This document shows, in pieces, positions 53,976-63,954 of a stretch of DNA of 64,000 nt. Source of the stretch: Blastobasis lacticolella (taxonomy: Eukaryota; Arthropoda; Insecta; Lepidoptera; Blastobasidae); NCBI GenBank assembly GCA_905147135.1, contig LR990055.1:4527001-4591000 (forward strand), in the 5' to 3' direction. Every line of letters begins with the position of its first letter. Positions within the stretch are counted from its first letter, which is position 1. A program made the position numbers and the translations under genes. Below the pieces are notes generated by a model. The model was not told the DNA's origin. It did not search any database and saw only the letters and a list, made by a program, of their open reading frames with translations.

Positions 53976-54060
53976 CAAACACACAACACGCACGCACGCG
54001 CGCACGCGCGCTCACATACACACACACACACACACTACGCGCGCGCACAAACACACTCAC
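53976..54060. repeat. Alternating purine-pyrimidine microsatellite
   Basis: (CA)n, (CG)n and (CGCA)n runs, for example CACGCACGCACGCGCGCACG and ACACACACACACACACA. Such tracts can adopt Z-DNA; no other function is indicated. Confidence 0.9.
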
Positions 54061-54300
54061 TCGTACACGTCTCATATATAAGCATTCACACTTTATTTTT
54101 TATTTTTTATCTTTTTCTGATATATTGATCTCATCTGTGGGGGGGAGCCTGGAGATCTGTAGTACAGGTACTGTACTTTTTCAGACTCCAGGTTCCCACA
54201 AAGGCGTTATGTTAGTACCTTATATGATTATCAACGAAATTATGTCTTTGTGTGAACTAATAAACCAAATTTTTATTTTTATTTATTTATTTTAATTATC

Positions 54301-54496
54301 ATTAGGCCTGGCCTGAAGTCCGCCTTCCTGTTCTTTTTAGTCCACTTTGCTCTGACTTCGGCATCCTTCGTGGTCGGTTAGCATGCATCTTAACGACCTC
54401 CATCCATCGCTTCGTGGCCTGGTCTCTCTCTCCCGTACCTAGCGGGGGTGGCATGGCCAGACATCTGTTCCCCACGTAATTTGCCGGTCGGCACAA
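54301..54496 (-). mobile_element. Repeat E-like coding remnant
   Basis: Minus frame 54302-54496 reads NYVGNRCLAMPPPLGTGERD, QATKRWMEVVKMHANRPRRM, KSEQSGLKRTGRR. GNRCL and RWMEVV…RRMPKSE parallel GNRCLQL and HWLDIA…LRSEDAK of 35088-35300, so a shared ancestral protein is likely. A TTATTTATTTATTTTAATTA run precedes it. Confidence 0.45.
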
Positions 54497-54852
54497 GACG
54501 GTTACTTACCTACTTCAATGTTTTCTCGTGCATACGTTCCTTAAAATCAATCAGAAACTAGAGCACTGTCAATTGAGTCATACTTTGACCTTTACATATA
54601 GTGAAAGGTCACGTCTGTAACGGTCAACGTCTGCATGTACAATTGGATTAACTGAATTGGTGCATAATTTGATTTCTCCGTACGATATCGGAGCCAATTT
54701 TGTAACGTTTGTTCTCTTTAATAATTTTAGATAGGTCAAATGCTAACTTCTTGTGTAGCGAATGGATTGAATATTTAGGTAACAATAATTGAAATATGTT
54801 TTAAGTTGCCGATAGAGCGTAGCGGGTCCCCACCCTAGTTTTCTTTCTATGG

Positions 54853-55222
54853 TCGATTGGACTAGCGAATCCGCCTCGTAAGTGATAGTACTGAGTTTAT
54901 CCGCAGTGTCGCCATGTACCAATAACTTTTTTGAGTTACTTAAAGTATTTGAACACTAACCGATGCTCCGGTGAGGGGAAACATCGTGAGGAAACGTGCA
55001 CATTTCGGCGACTGAATGTTTAACAATGATGGAATCTGGTCAGGTTAATCTGTTAACAAGATCACCGGGGCCAGATGGCAGTCGCTCTATTGTATTATTT
55101 TCCTTAATAAAGAAAAAAAGCTACTGCAAAATCCTGGGTCATGGTCAAGGCGGACCCAGAATTCTCGCGTGCGAGAAGCTGCACAACCGATATATCGACA
55201 GCATAAACGATGATGATGATGG
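54853..55222 (+). mobile_element. SINE-B in forward orientation with GATGAT tail
   Basis: Diverged head (ATTGGACTAGCGAATCCGCC), body TGAGTTACTTAAAGTATTTG, AACACTAACCGATGCTCCGG, GCGACTGAATGTTTAACAAT, then GGGTCATGGTCAAGGCGGAC and tail GATGATGATGATGG at 55,208-55,222. An AATAAAGAAAAAAAG insertion lies at about 55,105-55,120. Confidence 0.88.
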
Positions 55223-56785
55223 AAGGCTTAAAAAATATTGTAGGTAAATACTTTCCTAAGAAAAATGTCATACCTTGATTAATTCCGACCGAAAACAACG
55301 ATAAAAACGAAACAAGACACACTTTAACAATTAGACTCAACCTATGAACTTTCCAACTTACCCCCGCGTTAAGTAACAATGACCCATCCAATACTAAAAT
55401 CAATCACCATCCGAATTGTTGAAAACAAATGACGCACGATACACGTGCCTCTAACTATTAGCCACACAAAAAAAAACGATCGGGCAAAATCGATCTACAA
55501 TCATGTAGCAACCATACATTACAATACTCTATTCTCTTAGTAGAAGACGTCGCACGCGCACGTTCCCACGTGCTCCTTTGTCAGTCGCCGACAAAGAGCC
55601 GCCGACGACATGCCTACGAAAGAAACCTTAGAAACCACAACCCTAGAGATCACCAAATAAAGTCGATGCGACCATTGAAGACGGTGGAAATATCAATGCA
55701 CAAATTGATATTGTTAATGTAGTACCAGATGGGTTTTCGGCTGGATTTTGAACTCTAAGACAATGGAACAGAGTACACGTCCGAATAGGAACGTGGAGGC
55801 GGGGTTTGAATGCGTTGTAGCGATTGCTGTGACCATGCATTTTTAATTTGAAGACTTTTGTCCGAAGTGGTTTACAATTTTAATTTCAATTCTACATACT
55901 TAGTCCTAAATTCTTAGTACCTTTCTAAATATTTTATCAAAATGTGTTTGTGTTGAGAATTGTTTAGAAAATAATTATGAAACACTCTCTCCTAGCTAGC
56001 TGTACATATTTATAAAGCAAGCTTTTTAAGTAGCTAGTGGTACATATTTCCCTTTATCTATCATTTACTTCGAACTTTTATGTATTAAGCTCTCTATACA
56101 TAATATTTTAGTAACTAATTAATAGTACTTCTTTAGTCTTTGCCAAAGGCCGACGATGTCCTCTAAAACTAAATAAGTAATATGTTTCAAATAAGGTTGT
56201 ATATATTTTGTCACCGTAAGATTGTAAAAACCACCTGTTTGTAATTAAACCTAGTCAAATACGTTAGATTGTAAACTGTCAAAATATTGTACAATTAAAT
56301 TCACTAAATTATTTACAATTAAATGCATTATTTTTTGAATAAGCACATAAATAATAGGTTGAAATTCAATTAGGTTAGGTTTACGTAGTGATAACTTGAT
56401 AACTTAGAATGTAACAGTTCCAATTTTTCTTCAGTTTATAATCTGACGTACTCACTGACTAATAAACTGGCGCTACTCACAATCTTCCGACGACATATCG
56501 ATATTAAACTGCAGCTCGCACTCGTCTCAAACCCCCGTTTCACACGGTCACCCTACATCGGAAGACACCGGTGACCCCTCATTTAAGGTAGGGCAATTGT
56601 TTATCAATACGTCTATGATTAATGCGTCTGATGTACTGTCGTGACCGGCCGACTCTTGAGGGCAATTAGTGGTGATCACGACCCGCTGATATGTGATCAA
56701 TGTTGCTAATTCGTTGTTCGAAGGGTTGGCCTACATCGCGCTAACGAAATTTTGTTAGATTTGACTCGGTTCTCATGTTTTCCAA
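55223..56785. other. Unique sequence, no gene seen
   Basis: AT-rich, with GC-richer patches at 55,545-55,615 (contains CTTTGTC…GACAAAG, a 7-bp-arm hairpin) and 56,515-56,720 (TGATCACGACCCGCTGATAT, ATGTGATCAA). No repeats of this window. Confidence 0.35.
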
Positions 56786-56888
56786 AGTATATAAGTAGTT
56801 TATCAGTTATCTAACACCCATAACACAAGCTTTGCTTACTTTGGGGCTAGATGGCGCTGTGTAAATTTGTCCACGATTATTTATTTAG
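56786..56888 (+). mobile_element. SINE-A 3' fragment
   Basis: AGTATATAAGTAGTTTATCA, TAACACAAGCTTTGCTTACT, GGGCTAGATGGCGCTGTGTA, ATTATTTATTTAG: the last 100 bp only. Confidence 0.8.
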
Positions 56889-56894
56889 TAAAGC

Positions 56895-57080
56895 AAGATC
56901 TTTCTCCTGAAGTTTTTCCTTTGCACTATAACATAGGGTTCATCAAAAGGCACGTCACCAGGTACGTAAAATGATGGCACCGCATCCGCTCCTCTTAGGT
57001 TGCAGATGTCCTGGACGACGGTGGCCGCTTTCCATCAGGTGGACCGTCCGTCGCGTGTGCCTCCTTAGACAATAAAAAAA
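56895..57080 (+). mobile_element. LINE 3' end with ORF2 C-terminus
   Basis: + frame reads FPLHYNIGFIKRHVTRYVK, aligned with FPLDYDMGSFKRYIRGL at 17211-17502, followed by a stop, 3' UTR (GGCCGCTTTCCATCAGGTGG) and CAATAAAAAAATAC. Directly downstream of the SINE-A fragment. Confidence 0.65.
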
Positions 57081-57547
57081 TACACACATTTATTCTAATG
57101 TACTAATACAATTTTATTTTGTTATCACTGTTTAGTTAATGAAAGTTACTGTTACAATAGTGGTATAAAAAATAATTACAAAACTTTTCACTTCTCTAAA
57201 CAGTGGAGGGTCTTTTTTTTTAAATTAACTTTCATAACTATATTAGTACTTCTGCCAAAGGTATATGATGTCATATGAAAGAGGAGTCACGGCTCTTGTA
57301 GTTCTGGACAATTAAGTATTGTTTATTTGATAACTCTTGCCATATTATATTCTCTAATTCATAGCACGATGCAAGACGTGGGCGCACTCCAGCGTCCTAA
57401 TTGTTGCCCAATAACTTCTCTTAATATGGCGCTAAACTGCATTAAGGCTTGGCTATGTCATGTGTCGGACCTTAAATACTTGGTAGTCGCAAAGGCATTG
57501 CTACTACCCAGTACTAGCTGTACTGTAGCTGTACTAGTAACTTAAAC
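57081..57547. other. Unique sequence
   Basis: AT-rich; the 72-codon + frame 57327-57545 ends next to a LINE tip but shows no LINE motif itself. Confidence 0.3.
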
Positions 57548-57672
57548 TAAATTAAGCGCCTTCAAGGCTAGAGTGAATAGGCTGTTCCTAGACAGGCATG
57601 TACTATCTTCGGCCGCAGCGTCATCTACCAGGTAAGATGGCGGTCAAATGCCTGGCTAGTCTAATTAAAAAA
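57548..57672 (+). mobile_element. LINE 3' tip
   Basis: CCTTCAAGGCTAGAGTGAAT reads FKARVNRLFLDRHVLSSAA, then a stop, GATGGCGGTCAAATGCCTGG and an A-rich end (57,667-57,674). Same family as 41341-41710 ([27 protein letters not shown]). Confidence 0.75.
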
Positions 57673-57684
57673 AATATTGATTAC

Positions 57685-58106
57685 TATTACATATATGGTG
57701 ATTTTAAGTACCACTGGCAACACTCAATTATGAAAAAAAGGGACAAGATTGAAGATGTTTGACACTGGCCGGCGCGCGCTCGGATCGCTTGAGAGGAGGT
57801 TATGAAAAAACACAGATAAAAGTTATAAAAAGTGATAAATAAAAGTATTTGCAGTTGATTGAGATTCTTAATAGTTCTTAGTAGTATTGAGTATAATTAA
57901 TGTTTTATTATTGTTAGCTGATTGGAGGTTAAATACAAGAGTACAAAGTTAAGTATTCAAGTTATTGTGTTAAATTGTTATTTTCTTTTTAAAAGTAACG
58001 TTGTAATTGTGGTAAAGCTCTCGAAAATAAATGTAAACTGATTGACACTATTTTATGCTTACTTTATTAATTACTTTCCTACATAGACTAATGGTACTTC
58101 CTATCA
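57685..58106 (+). repeat. 5' LTR (422 bp)
   Basis: Begins TATTACATATATGGTG and ends CTTCCTATCA; it lacks the usual TG…CA termini. TATAAAAA at 57824-57831 is a candidate TATA box, and AATAAA at 58026-58031 (also AATAAA near 57838) a candidate poly-A signal. Line-by-line comparison with 63533-63954 showed no difference. Confidence 0.95.
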
Positions 58107-58109
58107 GTT

Positions 58110-58122
58110 TCAGAAGTGGGAT
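58110..58122 (+). promoter_or_regulatory. Candidate primer-binding site (tRNA-Leu-like)
   Basis: TCAGAAGTGGGAT matches the complement of the acceptor/T-arm end of animal tRNA-Leu as I recall it. The complement of the terminal CCA (TGG) is not present at the expected place, and three bases (GTT) separate the site from the LTR. The Gag-Pol ATG follows immediately at 58123. Confidence 0.5.
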
Positions 58123-61100
58123 ATGCCCAAACACGTCTGCAGGTCACGGGAACGGCGTAGCCGTGGACGACCCAAGAGTCCTAGTGACAGTGATGAAAGC
58201 AGTGGCAATGATGGGTCGCGTAGCCGCTCCCGAAGCCCAGTAGATGACCAGACCGGACACCGTTGGCGACCATGGCGGCCGGGTGGCTCATCGCCGAAGG
58301 AGAGAATGGTTGTAGTAGAAACAGGAAGTATGGTTGATAATACCTCACGTACTAAAAGTTTACCTTGTTACTATGGTGAAGGTATTACTGCAAAAGCGGA
58401 TATACTGCCAATTTTTGATCCGGAGAAGCCTGAAAATTTTGCCCTACAATGGATAAATAAAATCGAACAGTTAGGTGCTATCCATAATTGGAATGATTCC
58501 ACAAAAAGTTACTTTATGCAGTGCAGATTGGGTGGAATGGCCAAACTATGGCATGCATCCCTCAACAATTATGAGTTAACATGGGAACAATGGAAATTAG
58601 AATTATTGAAAGCTTTTCCTCACAAAATTGATTTTGCTGAATCCTTGCGTGAAATGCTAAATAGGAGAAAAGTAGTAACTGAGAGTATGACAAACTATTT
58701 TTACTCAAAATTGGCTATGCTTAATCGACTAGAAATTAGCGATTCTAAGGCAGTCGCTTGTATTGTTGATGGGCTACCAAATCATTTGAAGGCTTCTGCT
58801 CATGCCGGAAACTACAATGAGCCAAGTTTATTGTTTTCTAATTTTTTATCAGTAGTAGATGAAAATAGATCTAGATTCATTAATCAGCCCCTCAAAAGAA
58901 ACCTTGAACAGACCAGGCCTCATACAGCTACTGATGAGAGACCCATACGTGCTTGTTTCCTCTGCAATGAGACGGGACATCAAGTAAGAAGGTGTCCAAA
59001 AAATCCTAACAACAAATGTGGTAACTGTGGGCGTATTGGACACCCTACTGATAAATGTTGGGGTAAATTAGTGAAACCCATGGGCCCAGGTGTAGCTGAA
59101 TTAAATCTTATTGTTCCGGAGGTAAATCATATTTACTTTAAAGAAGTAGTCATAAATGGAGTAAGAGTCAAGGCATATTTTGATACTGGTTCACAACTTA
59201 ACCTTGGTACTATAAACTTAGCTAGTAGACTCAATTTACAACTGCAGCCGACCGAGATGTGTGTTAAAGGATTCAAAGGTAGTCCCATAATTGCGAAGGG
59301 CTGGCAGACTGTACACATTTATATTGATGATTTTTCTGTGTCCACCACCTTATTAATATTAGATGAATATGATTTGTGCGGAATGGACGTGATTATAGGG
59401 CAGCCAGTTATTAATGATCCAAATATATCATTCATAATACACGGTCAACAAATGGTTTTGCATAAACATTGTTCCTATGATGATGTCATATGTAAGTCTA
59501 AAAAGGTAAAAATATGTAGCGCAGAAGACAAATCATTACCTGCTTTATCCACTGTACTTGTTTGCATTGAAGCTGATACGAGTGATGATGCAATTTATGT
59601 AAAACAGTCATTACATACTTGGGGAATGACAAAATATGGTATTCCTTCTTGCATGCTCAATGGGTTGTCAAAATATATGGAGGTCACAAATTTTGGTCAC
59701 TTGCCTGTAATTTTAAAGAGAGGACAGGTCCTCACTCGAGGATTAATATGCGAGCAAAATGAAGACAAATATGAGATGAAGTCTGTGTTGCATCAGCCTG
59801 CTAAATATATTAATTCAATAAAAGTAGATGCTATAAAATGTATGTCCTCTGATCCTAAAATTAAGCATAAGCTTTTGAATATACTAGATGATTACTCAGA
59901 CTGTTTTTCAAGTGATACTAGAGAGTTAGGGTGTACCGACAAACTTGAAATGAAGATTGACCTTGATAACGATAAACCTGTTTTCTATAGACCATATCGC
60001 CTCTCTTTGATGGAAAAAGAAATAGTTAGAGAGAAAATTGATGATCTTCTGCAGAATAATATTATTAGGGAGTCAAGTTCAAGTTATTCAAGTCCAATCT
60101 TACTCGTCAAGAAGAAGACAGGCGACTATAGGCTATGCGTGGACTATAGGAAACTAAATGCCATTACAACCAAAGACAGATATCCCATGCCAGTAATAGA
60201 GGACCAAGTTGAGAAGTTAGGGGGAAAGAAATTCTTTACGAATTTAGATTTGTCACAAAGCTTCTATCAGATACCTGTAGCCGAGGAATCCATCCACAAG
60301 ACCGGATTTGTCACACCCGAAGGTCATTACGAGTTCTTGAGAATGCCTTTCGGGCTGGCAAATTCCCCATGTGTATTCCAAAGATTAATGGACACTATTC
60401 TTGGCACCCTGAGATTTGAGAAAGTACTCCCTTACATTGATGATCTACTGATTCCCTCTGCGAATGAAGAAGAAGGACTTGCTATGTTGAAGGTTGTACT
60501 AGGAATACTTCGAGAAGCTAAGTTAACTGTAAATTTAGAAAAGTGCACCTTTTTGTCTACAAATATAGAATACTTGGGCTATGAAATTAGCCAGGATGGC
60601 ATCAGACCTTCAAGGAAAAAGATTGACGCAGTTAGTAATTTTCCGATACCTGAAAACATCCATGATTTAAGAAAGTTCCTCGGACTGACAAGTTACTTTC
60701 GCAAGTTTATAAAAGGATACGCGGAGATCTCGCATGACTTGTATAAATTATTAAAGAAGGATATCGAGTGGGAGTGGGGTAATACGCAGCAGCAGTCATT
60801 CGAAAGTCTAAAGAAACTTTTAACATCGCGTCCTCTTTTAGCGTTGTATAACCCTTCAGCATATACAGAGGTGCACACTGACGCGTCAAGCAAAGGTTTA
60901 GCTGGCATATTACTTCAACGTGATATACAAAGTTCTGCGTTGAGACCGGTTGTATATTTTAGTCGTAAGACTTCTAAGGAAGAGGCTATGTACCACTCCT
61001 TTGAGCTCGAAACCTTAGCTGTGGTGGAGTCCTTAAGGAGATTCCGTATTTATTTAGCTGGCATTGAATTTACCGTAGTTACCGACTGTGCCGCAGTAAG

Positions 61101-62556
61101 ACAGACGTTTGAGAAAAAGGATATGTTGCCACGTATCGCACGCTGGTGGTTGTATATTCAGGAATACAGCATGAATATTATTCATCGCCCCGGAACACAC
61201 CATCGACATGTCGATGCACTAAGTCGCTGCCCAGACAGTACAGAAACAGCAAACATTAATGTTATTGAATTTTTGGATTGGATTGTGTGCCTACAGAAAC
61301 GTGACGAGAAGTTAAGAGTGATAAAGGAGAAGCTTGAAAAAATTGTTAAAGATCCAGATATTCAAAATAATTTCAAGTTAATCGATCACAAAATTTTCAG
61401 GAAATGCTCTGATGGAGAATTCAAACTTGTCATTCCTAAATATGCGAGGTGGAATTTACTGCGTAAATACCACGATGATTCAGGCCATCCAGGTCTTAAA
61501 AGATGTGAAAGTTTGATAAAGGCTGAATTCTGGTTCCCGTCGATGAGTAGATTTATTAGGAAATATATTAACTCCTGTATAGACTGCCAATATAAGAAGG
61601 GGCAATATGGAAAACAAGAAGGGGAACTACATCCTATCCACAAAGACAATGAGCCTCTAGATACCATTCACATAGATCATCTCGGTCCATTTTGCAAAAG
61701 TAATAAGGGATATTCTTACATTCTTGTAATAGTTGATTCATATACAAAATATATTTGGGCCAAACCTACAAAGACCACAAATTCAGCGCAGGCAATAACA
61801 GTTTTAAAAGACATTTTTAGCATGTTCGGATATCCCAAGCGGATTATTTCTGATAGTGGCACGGGATTCACCAGCAAGTCTTTCAAACAATTTTGTCAGA
61901 GTAATCAAATTAAACATGTGGTTAATGCTATATCATCTCCCCGATCAAATGGACAAGTGGAGAGGTATAATAGGACACTTTTAGAAGCTATTAATACTAG
62001 CACTACAGATGAAAAATATTGGGACGAATGTTTGTCTAATGTACTGTGGGGTATGAACAATGCTACCAATGCTGCAACAGGATTTTCCCCATATCGTCTC
62101 ATGTTCCATGCACGTCGTAGCAGGTATCAAGAGTTTGGAACAAATCACCATGACAGTGAACAAGTTGTACAAGACATACAAGAAAAAGTTAAAAGCAATG
62201 TAGAAAAACAAGCCAGATACATGAAAAAGAGATTTGATAATAAGAGGAAGAAACCCACTCTATACAACATTGGTGATTTGGTACTTTGGAAAGGGTCAGA
62301 ATCTAAGGATGCTGATAAAAGAATAAGAAAGAAGTTAAAAGAGAAGTTTAGTGGACCATATAAAATAAAAAAAGTACTAGGAAGGGATCGATACATCATT
62401 GTATCTCTAAAAGGAGTCAAAGGTTACAAGAAATATCAAGCGACTGTAGCCAGTGATGCGCTCCGCTTGTTTAGTTGTGAAACTGAAAGTGACACAAACT
62501 CAGATGAATCAGAAGTTAACAGTACTGAAGAATTGATAGATTTATTGGAGGGTTAA
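58123..62556 (+). CDS. gag-pol: Gag-Pol polyprotein, 1,477 aa, uninterrupted
   Basis: Encodes structural Gag and the enzymes for retrotransposition. Residues 1-60 are rich in Arg/Ser, including RSRSRSP. Capsid-like helical region about 90-260. Two CX2CX4HX4C zinc knuckles (C278-C291, C299-C312) bind RNA. The protease active site DTGS is at 354-357. Reverse transcriptase about 610-850, with catalytic D709 in NLDLSQSFYQ and YIDD at 771-774. RNase H with D920, E961 and D988. Integrase has HHCC zinc residues H1117, H1122, C1152, C1155 and a D1185-X58-D1244-X35-E1280 triad. The C-terminus has no chromodomain. Gag and Pol are in one frame, so no frameshift is used. The start ATG lies directly after the primer-like site. 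All catalytic residues are present, so it is potentially active. Confidence 0.97.
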   Translation: MPKHVCRSRERRSRGRPKSPSDSDESSGNDGSRSRSRSPVDDQTGHRWRPWRPGGSSPKERMVVVETGSMVDNTSRTKSLPCYYGEGITAKADILPIFDPEKPENFALQWINKIEQLGAIHNWNDSTKSYFMQCRLGGMAKLWHASLNNYELTWEQWKLELLKAFPHKIDFAESLREMLNRRKVVTESMTNYFYSKLAMLNRLEISDSKAVACIVDGLPNHLKASAHAGNYNEPSLLFSNFLSVVDENRSRFINQPLKRNLEQTRPHTATDERPIRACFLCNETGHQVRRCPKNPNNKCGNCGRIGHPTDKCWGKLVKPMGPGVAELNLIVPEVNHIYFKEVVINGVRVKAYFDTGSQLNLGTINLASRLNLQLQPTEMCVKGFKGSPIIAKGWQTVHIYIDDFSVSTTLLILDEYDLCGMDVIIGQPVINDPNISFIIHGQQMVLHKHCSYDDVICKSKKVKICSAEDKSLPALSTVLVCIEADTSDDAIYVKQSLHTWGMTKYGIPSCMLNGLSKYMEVTNFGHLPVILKRGQVLTRGLICEQNEDKYEMKSVLHQPAKYINSIKVDAIKCMSSDPKIKHKLLNILDDYSDCFSSDTRELGCTDKLEMKIDLDNDKPVFYRPYRLSLMEKEIVREKIDDLLQNNIIRESSSSYSSPILLVKKKTGDYRLCVDYRKLNAITTKDRYPMPVIEDQVEKLGGKKFFTNLDLSQSFYQIPVAEESIHKTGFVTPEGHYEFLRMPFGLANSPCVFQRLMDTILGTLRFEKVLPYIDDLLIPSANEEEGLAMLKVVLGILREAKLTVNLEKCTFLSTNIEYLGYEISQDGIRPSRKKIDAVSNFPIPENIHDLRKFLGLTSYFRKFIKGYAEISHDLYKLLKKDIEWEWGNTQQQSFESLKKLLTSRPLLALYNPSAYTEVHTDASSKGLAGILLQRDIQSSALRPVVYFSRKTSKEEAMYHSFELETLAVVESLRRFRIYLAGIEFTVVTDCAAVRQTFEKKDMLPRIARWWLYIQEYSMNIIHRPGTHHRHVDALSRCPDSTETANINVIEFLDWIVCLQKRDEKLRVIKEKLEKIVKDPDIQNNFKLIDHKIFRKCSDGEFKLVIPKYARWNLLRKYHDDSGHPGLKRCESLIKAEFWFPSMSRFIRKYINSCIDCQYKKGQYGKQEGELHPIHKDNEPLDTIHIDHLGPFCKSNKGYSYILVIVDSYTKYIWAKPTKTTNSAQAITVLKDIFSMFGYPKRIISDSGTGFTSKSFKQFCQSNQIKHVVNAISSPRSNGQVERYNRTLLEAINTSTTDEKYWDECLSNVLWGMNNATNAATGFSPYRLMFHARRSRYQEFGTNHHDSEQVVQDIQEKVKSNVEKQARYMKKRFDNKRKKPTLYNIGDLVLWKGSESKDADKRIRKKLKEKFSGPYKIKKVLGRDRYIIVSLKGVKGYKKYQATVASDALRLFSCETESDTNSDESEVNSTEELIDLLEG

Positions 62557-62852
62557 TGTTAAATGCCAGTTTAAAAGAAATTGATATGAAAATTTGTAGA
62601 CTAAATGATATAAATTTTATTGTAAGTTATATGCATATACATGGTATACAGTGCTTATTTATCCATTTGTTTATTGTTTTGCAATTGGTAATTATGTATA
62701 AGGGAAATATTTTATTTGTATAGTGGAAGTTAATTTGTTAAAATGGTTGTAGTGGACATATTGTTGGATGGTTCTAAATCATGAGTAATAATCAGGTGTG
62801 TGTGTGTGTGTGTGTGTGGAGATTTTGTGATGGAGCAGAAATTGTGTGGAGT

Positions 62853-63260
62853 CTTCAGTAGTCATGAAAATGTTTATGTGCGAATTAATATGTTATTGGG
62901 TTGCTGATTATGTGTGGTGACTTTACTAATGGTAAAGTAGATGTACTTGTGCTGGATGAATAGTTATAAACTGTGGGGAGTCTTCATTGGTAATGAAGAT
63001 GTTCATGTGTAAATAATATGTTATTGGGTTTCTATTATGTGTGGTGACTTTACCAGTGGTGAAGTAGGCCTATTTGTGCTGGATAAATCGTGTGGAGTCT
63101 TCATTGGTAATGAAGATGTTTATAATGTTAGTGGGTTTCCGTGGACACAAGTGTGGTGACTTTACCAGTGGTAAAGTAATTCTCGGTATAGTTAGATTAT
63201 GGATTGTTTTGTGGGTATATTATAAATTTGTTAAGTTTAGAGCCTTCATTAGTAATGAAG
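62853..63260 (+). repeat. Array of seven alternating palindromes
   Basis: Type A palindromes (core CTTCATTGGTAATGAAG) at 62982-62998, 63099-63115 and 63244-63260 (loop AGT), and a decayed one at 62853-62869. Type B (core CTTTACCAGTGGTAAAG) at 62921-62937 (loop variant), 63048-63064 (one mismatch) and 63160-63176. They strictly alternate A-B-A-B-A-B-A with start spacings 68, 61, 66, 51, 61 and 84 bp. Both types follow a common GTGTGG(A/T)G(T/A)CTT lead. Arms are 7-8 bp. A further decayed copy may lie at 63,342-63,360. Confidence 0.92.
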
Positions 63261-63519
63261 ACGTTTGGTGAAATATGGACATACTACGTTGAGTGTAATA
63301 TGGATATACTACGTTTAATGTAACATGGACATACCATTTTAGTCACCATTAGTGATGAAGTATCTGCTGTATGTTGTTGACCTTACCCTTGACTCTTGGA
63401 TATGATGAGAGGATTGTATTATGTGTATCTTATTAGTATAGGAGTGTCTTGGTGGATTCTCATTGTATTTATTCATCGTTCTCATAACATTTACCTTTTG
63501 CAGAGACGCAAATAATATC

Positions 63520-63531
63520 AGGATGGACGAG
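63520..63531 (+). promoter_or_regulatory. Candidate polypurine tract
   Basis: AGGATGGACGAG lies just before the 3' LTR, separated by one C. It is purine-rich but interrupted by T and C, so it is a weak tract; its position is right for plus-strand priming. Confidence 0.5.
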
Positions 63532-63532
63532 C

Positions 63533-63954
63533 TATTACATATATGGTGATTTTAAGTACCACTGGCAACACTCAATTATGAAAAAAAGGGACAAGATTGA
63601 AGATGTTTGACACTGGCCGGCGCGCGCTCGGATCGCTTGAGAGGAGGTTATGAAAAAACACAGATAAAAGTTATAAAAAGTGATAAATAAAAGTATTTGC
63701 AGTTGATTGAGATTCTTAATAGTTCTTAGTAGTATTGAGTATAATTAATGTTTTATTATTGTTAGCTGATTGGAGGTTAAATACAAGAGTACAAAGTTAA
63801 GTATTCAAGTTATTGTGTTAAATTGTTATTTTCTTTTTAAAAGTAACGTTGTAATTGTGGTAAAGCTCTCGAAAATAAATGTAAACTGATTGACACTATT
63901 TTATGCTTACTTTATTAATTACTTTCCTACATAGACTAATGGTACTTCCTATCA
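63533..63954 (+). repeat. 3' LTR (422 bp)
   Basis: Same length and, by eye, same sequence as 57685-58106. TATAAAAA at 63672-63679 and AATAAA at 63874-63879 correspond to the 5' LTR positions. Confidence 0.95.

Larger units (their letters stand above)
62557..63532 (+). other. 3' non-coding region of the LTR element
   Basis: No env-like or other credible ORF (the 65-codon frame 63074-63271 overlaps hairpins). It contains a (TG)11-type run at 62796-62818, the palindrome array 62853-63260, repeats of GGACATACTACG-type strings at 63,278-63,330, and the purine-rich tract before the 3' LTR. Confidence 0.8.

Noticed and set aside
63074..63271. 65-codon frame in the 3' part of the LTR element as a possible env remnant
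   Set aside because: It runs across the palindrome array, has no signal peptide or furin-like site, and is far too short.
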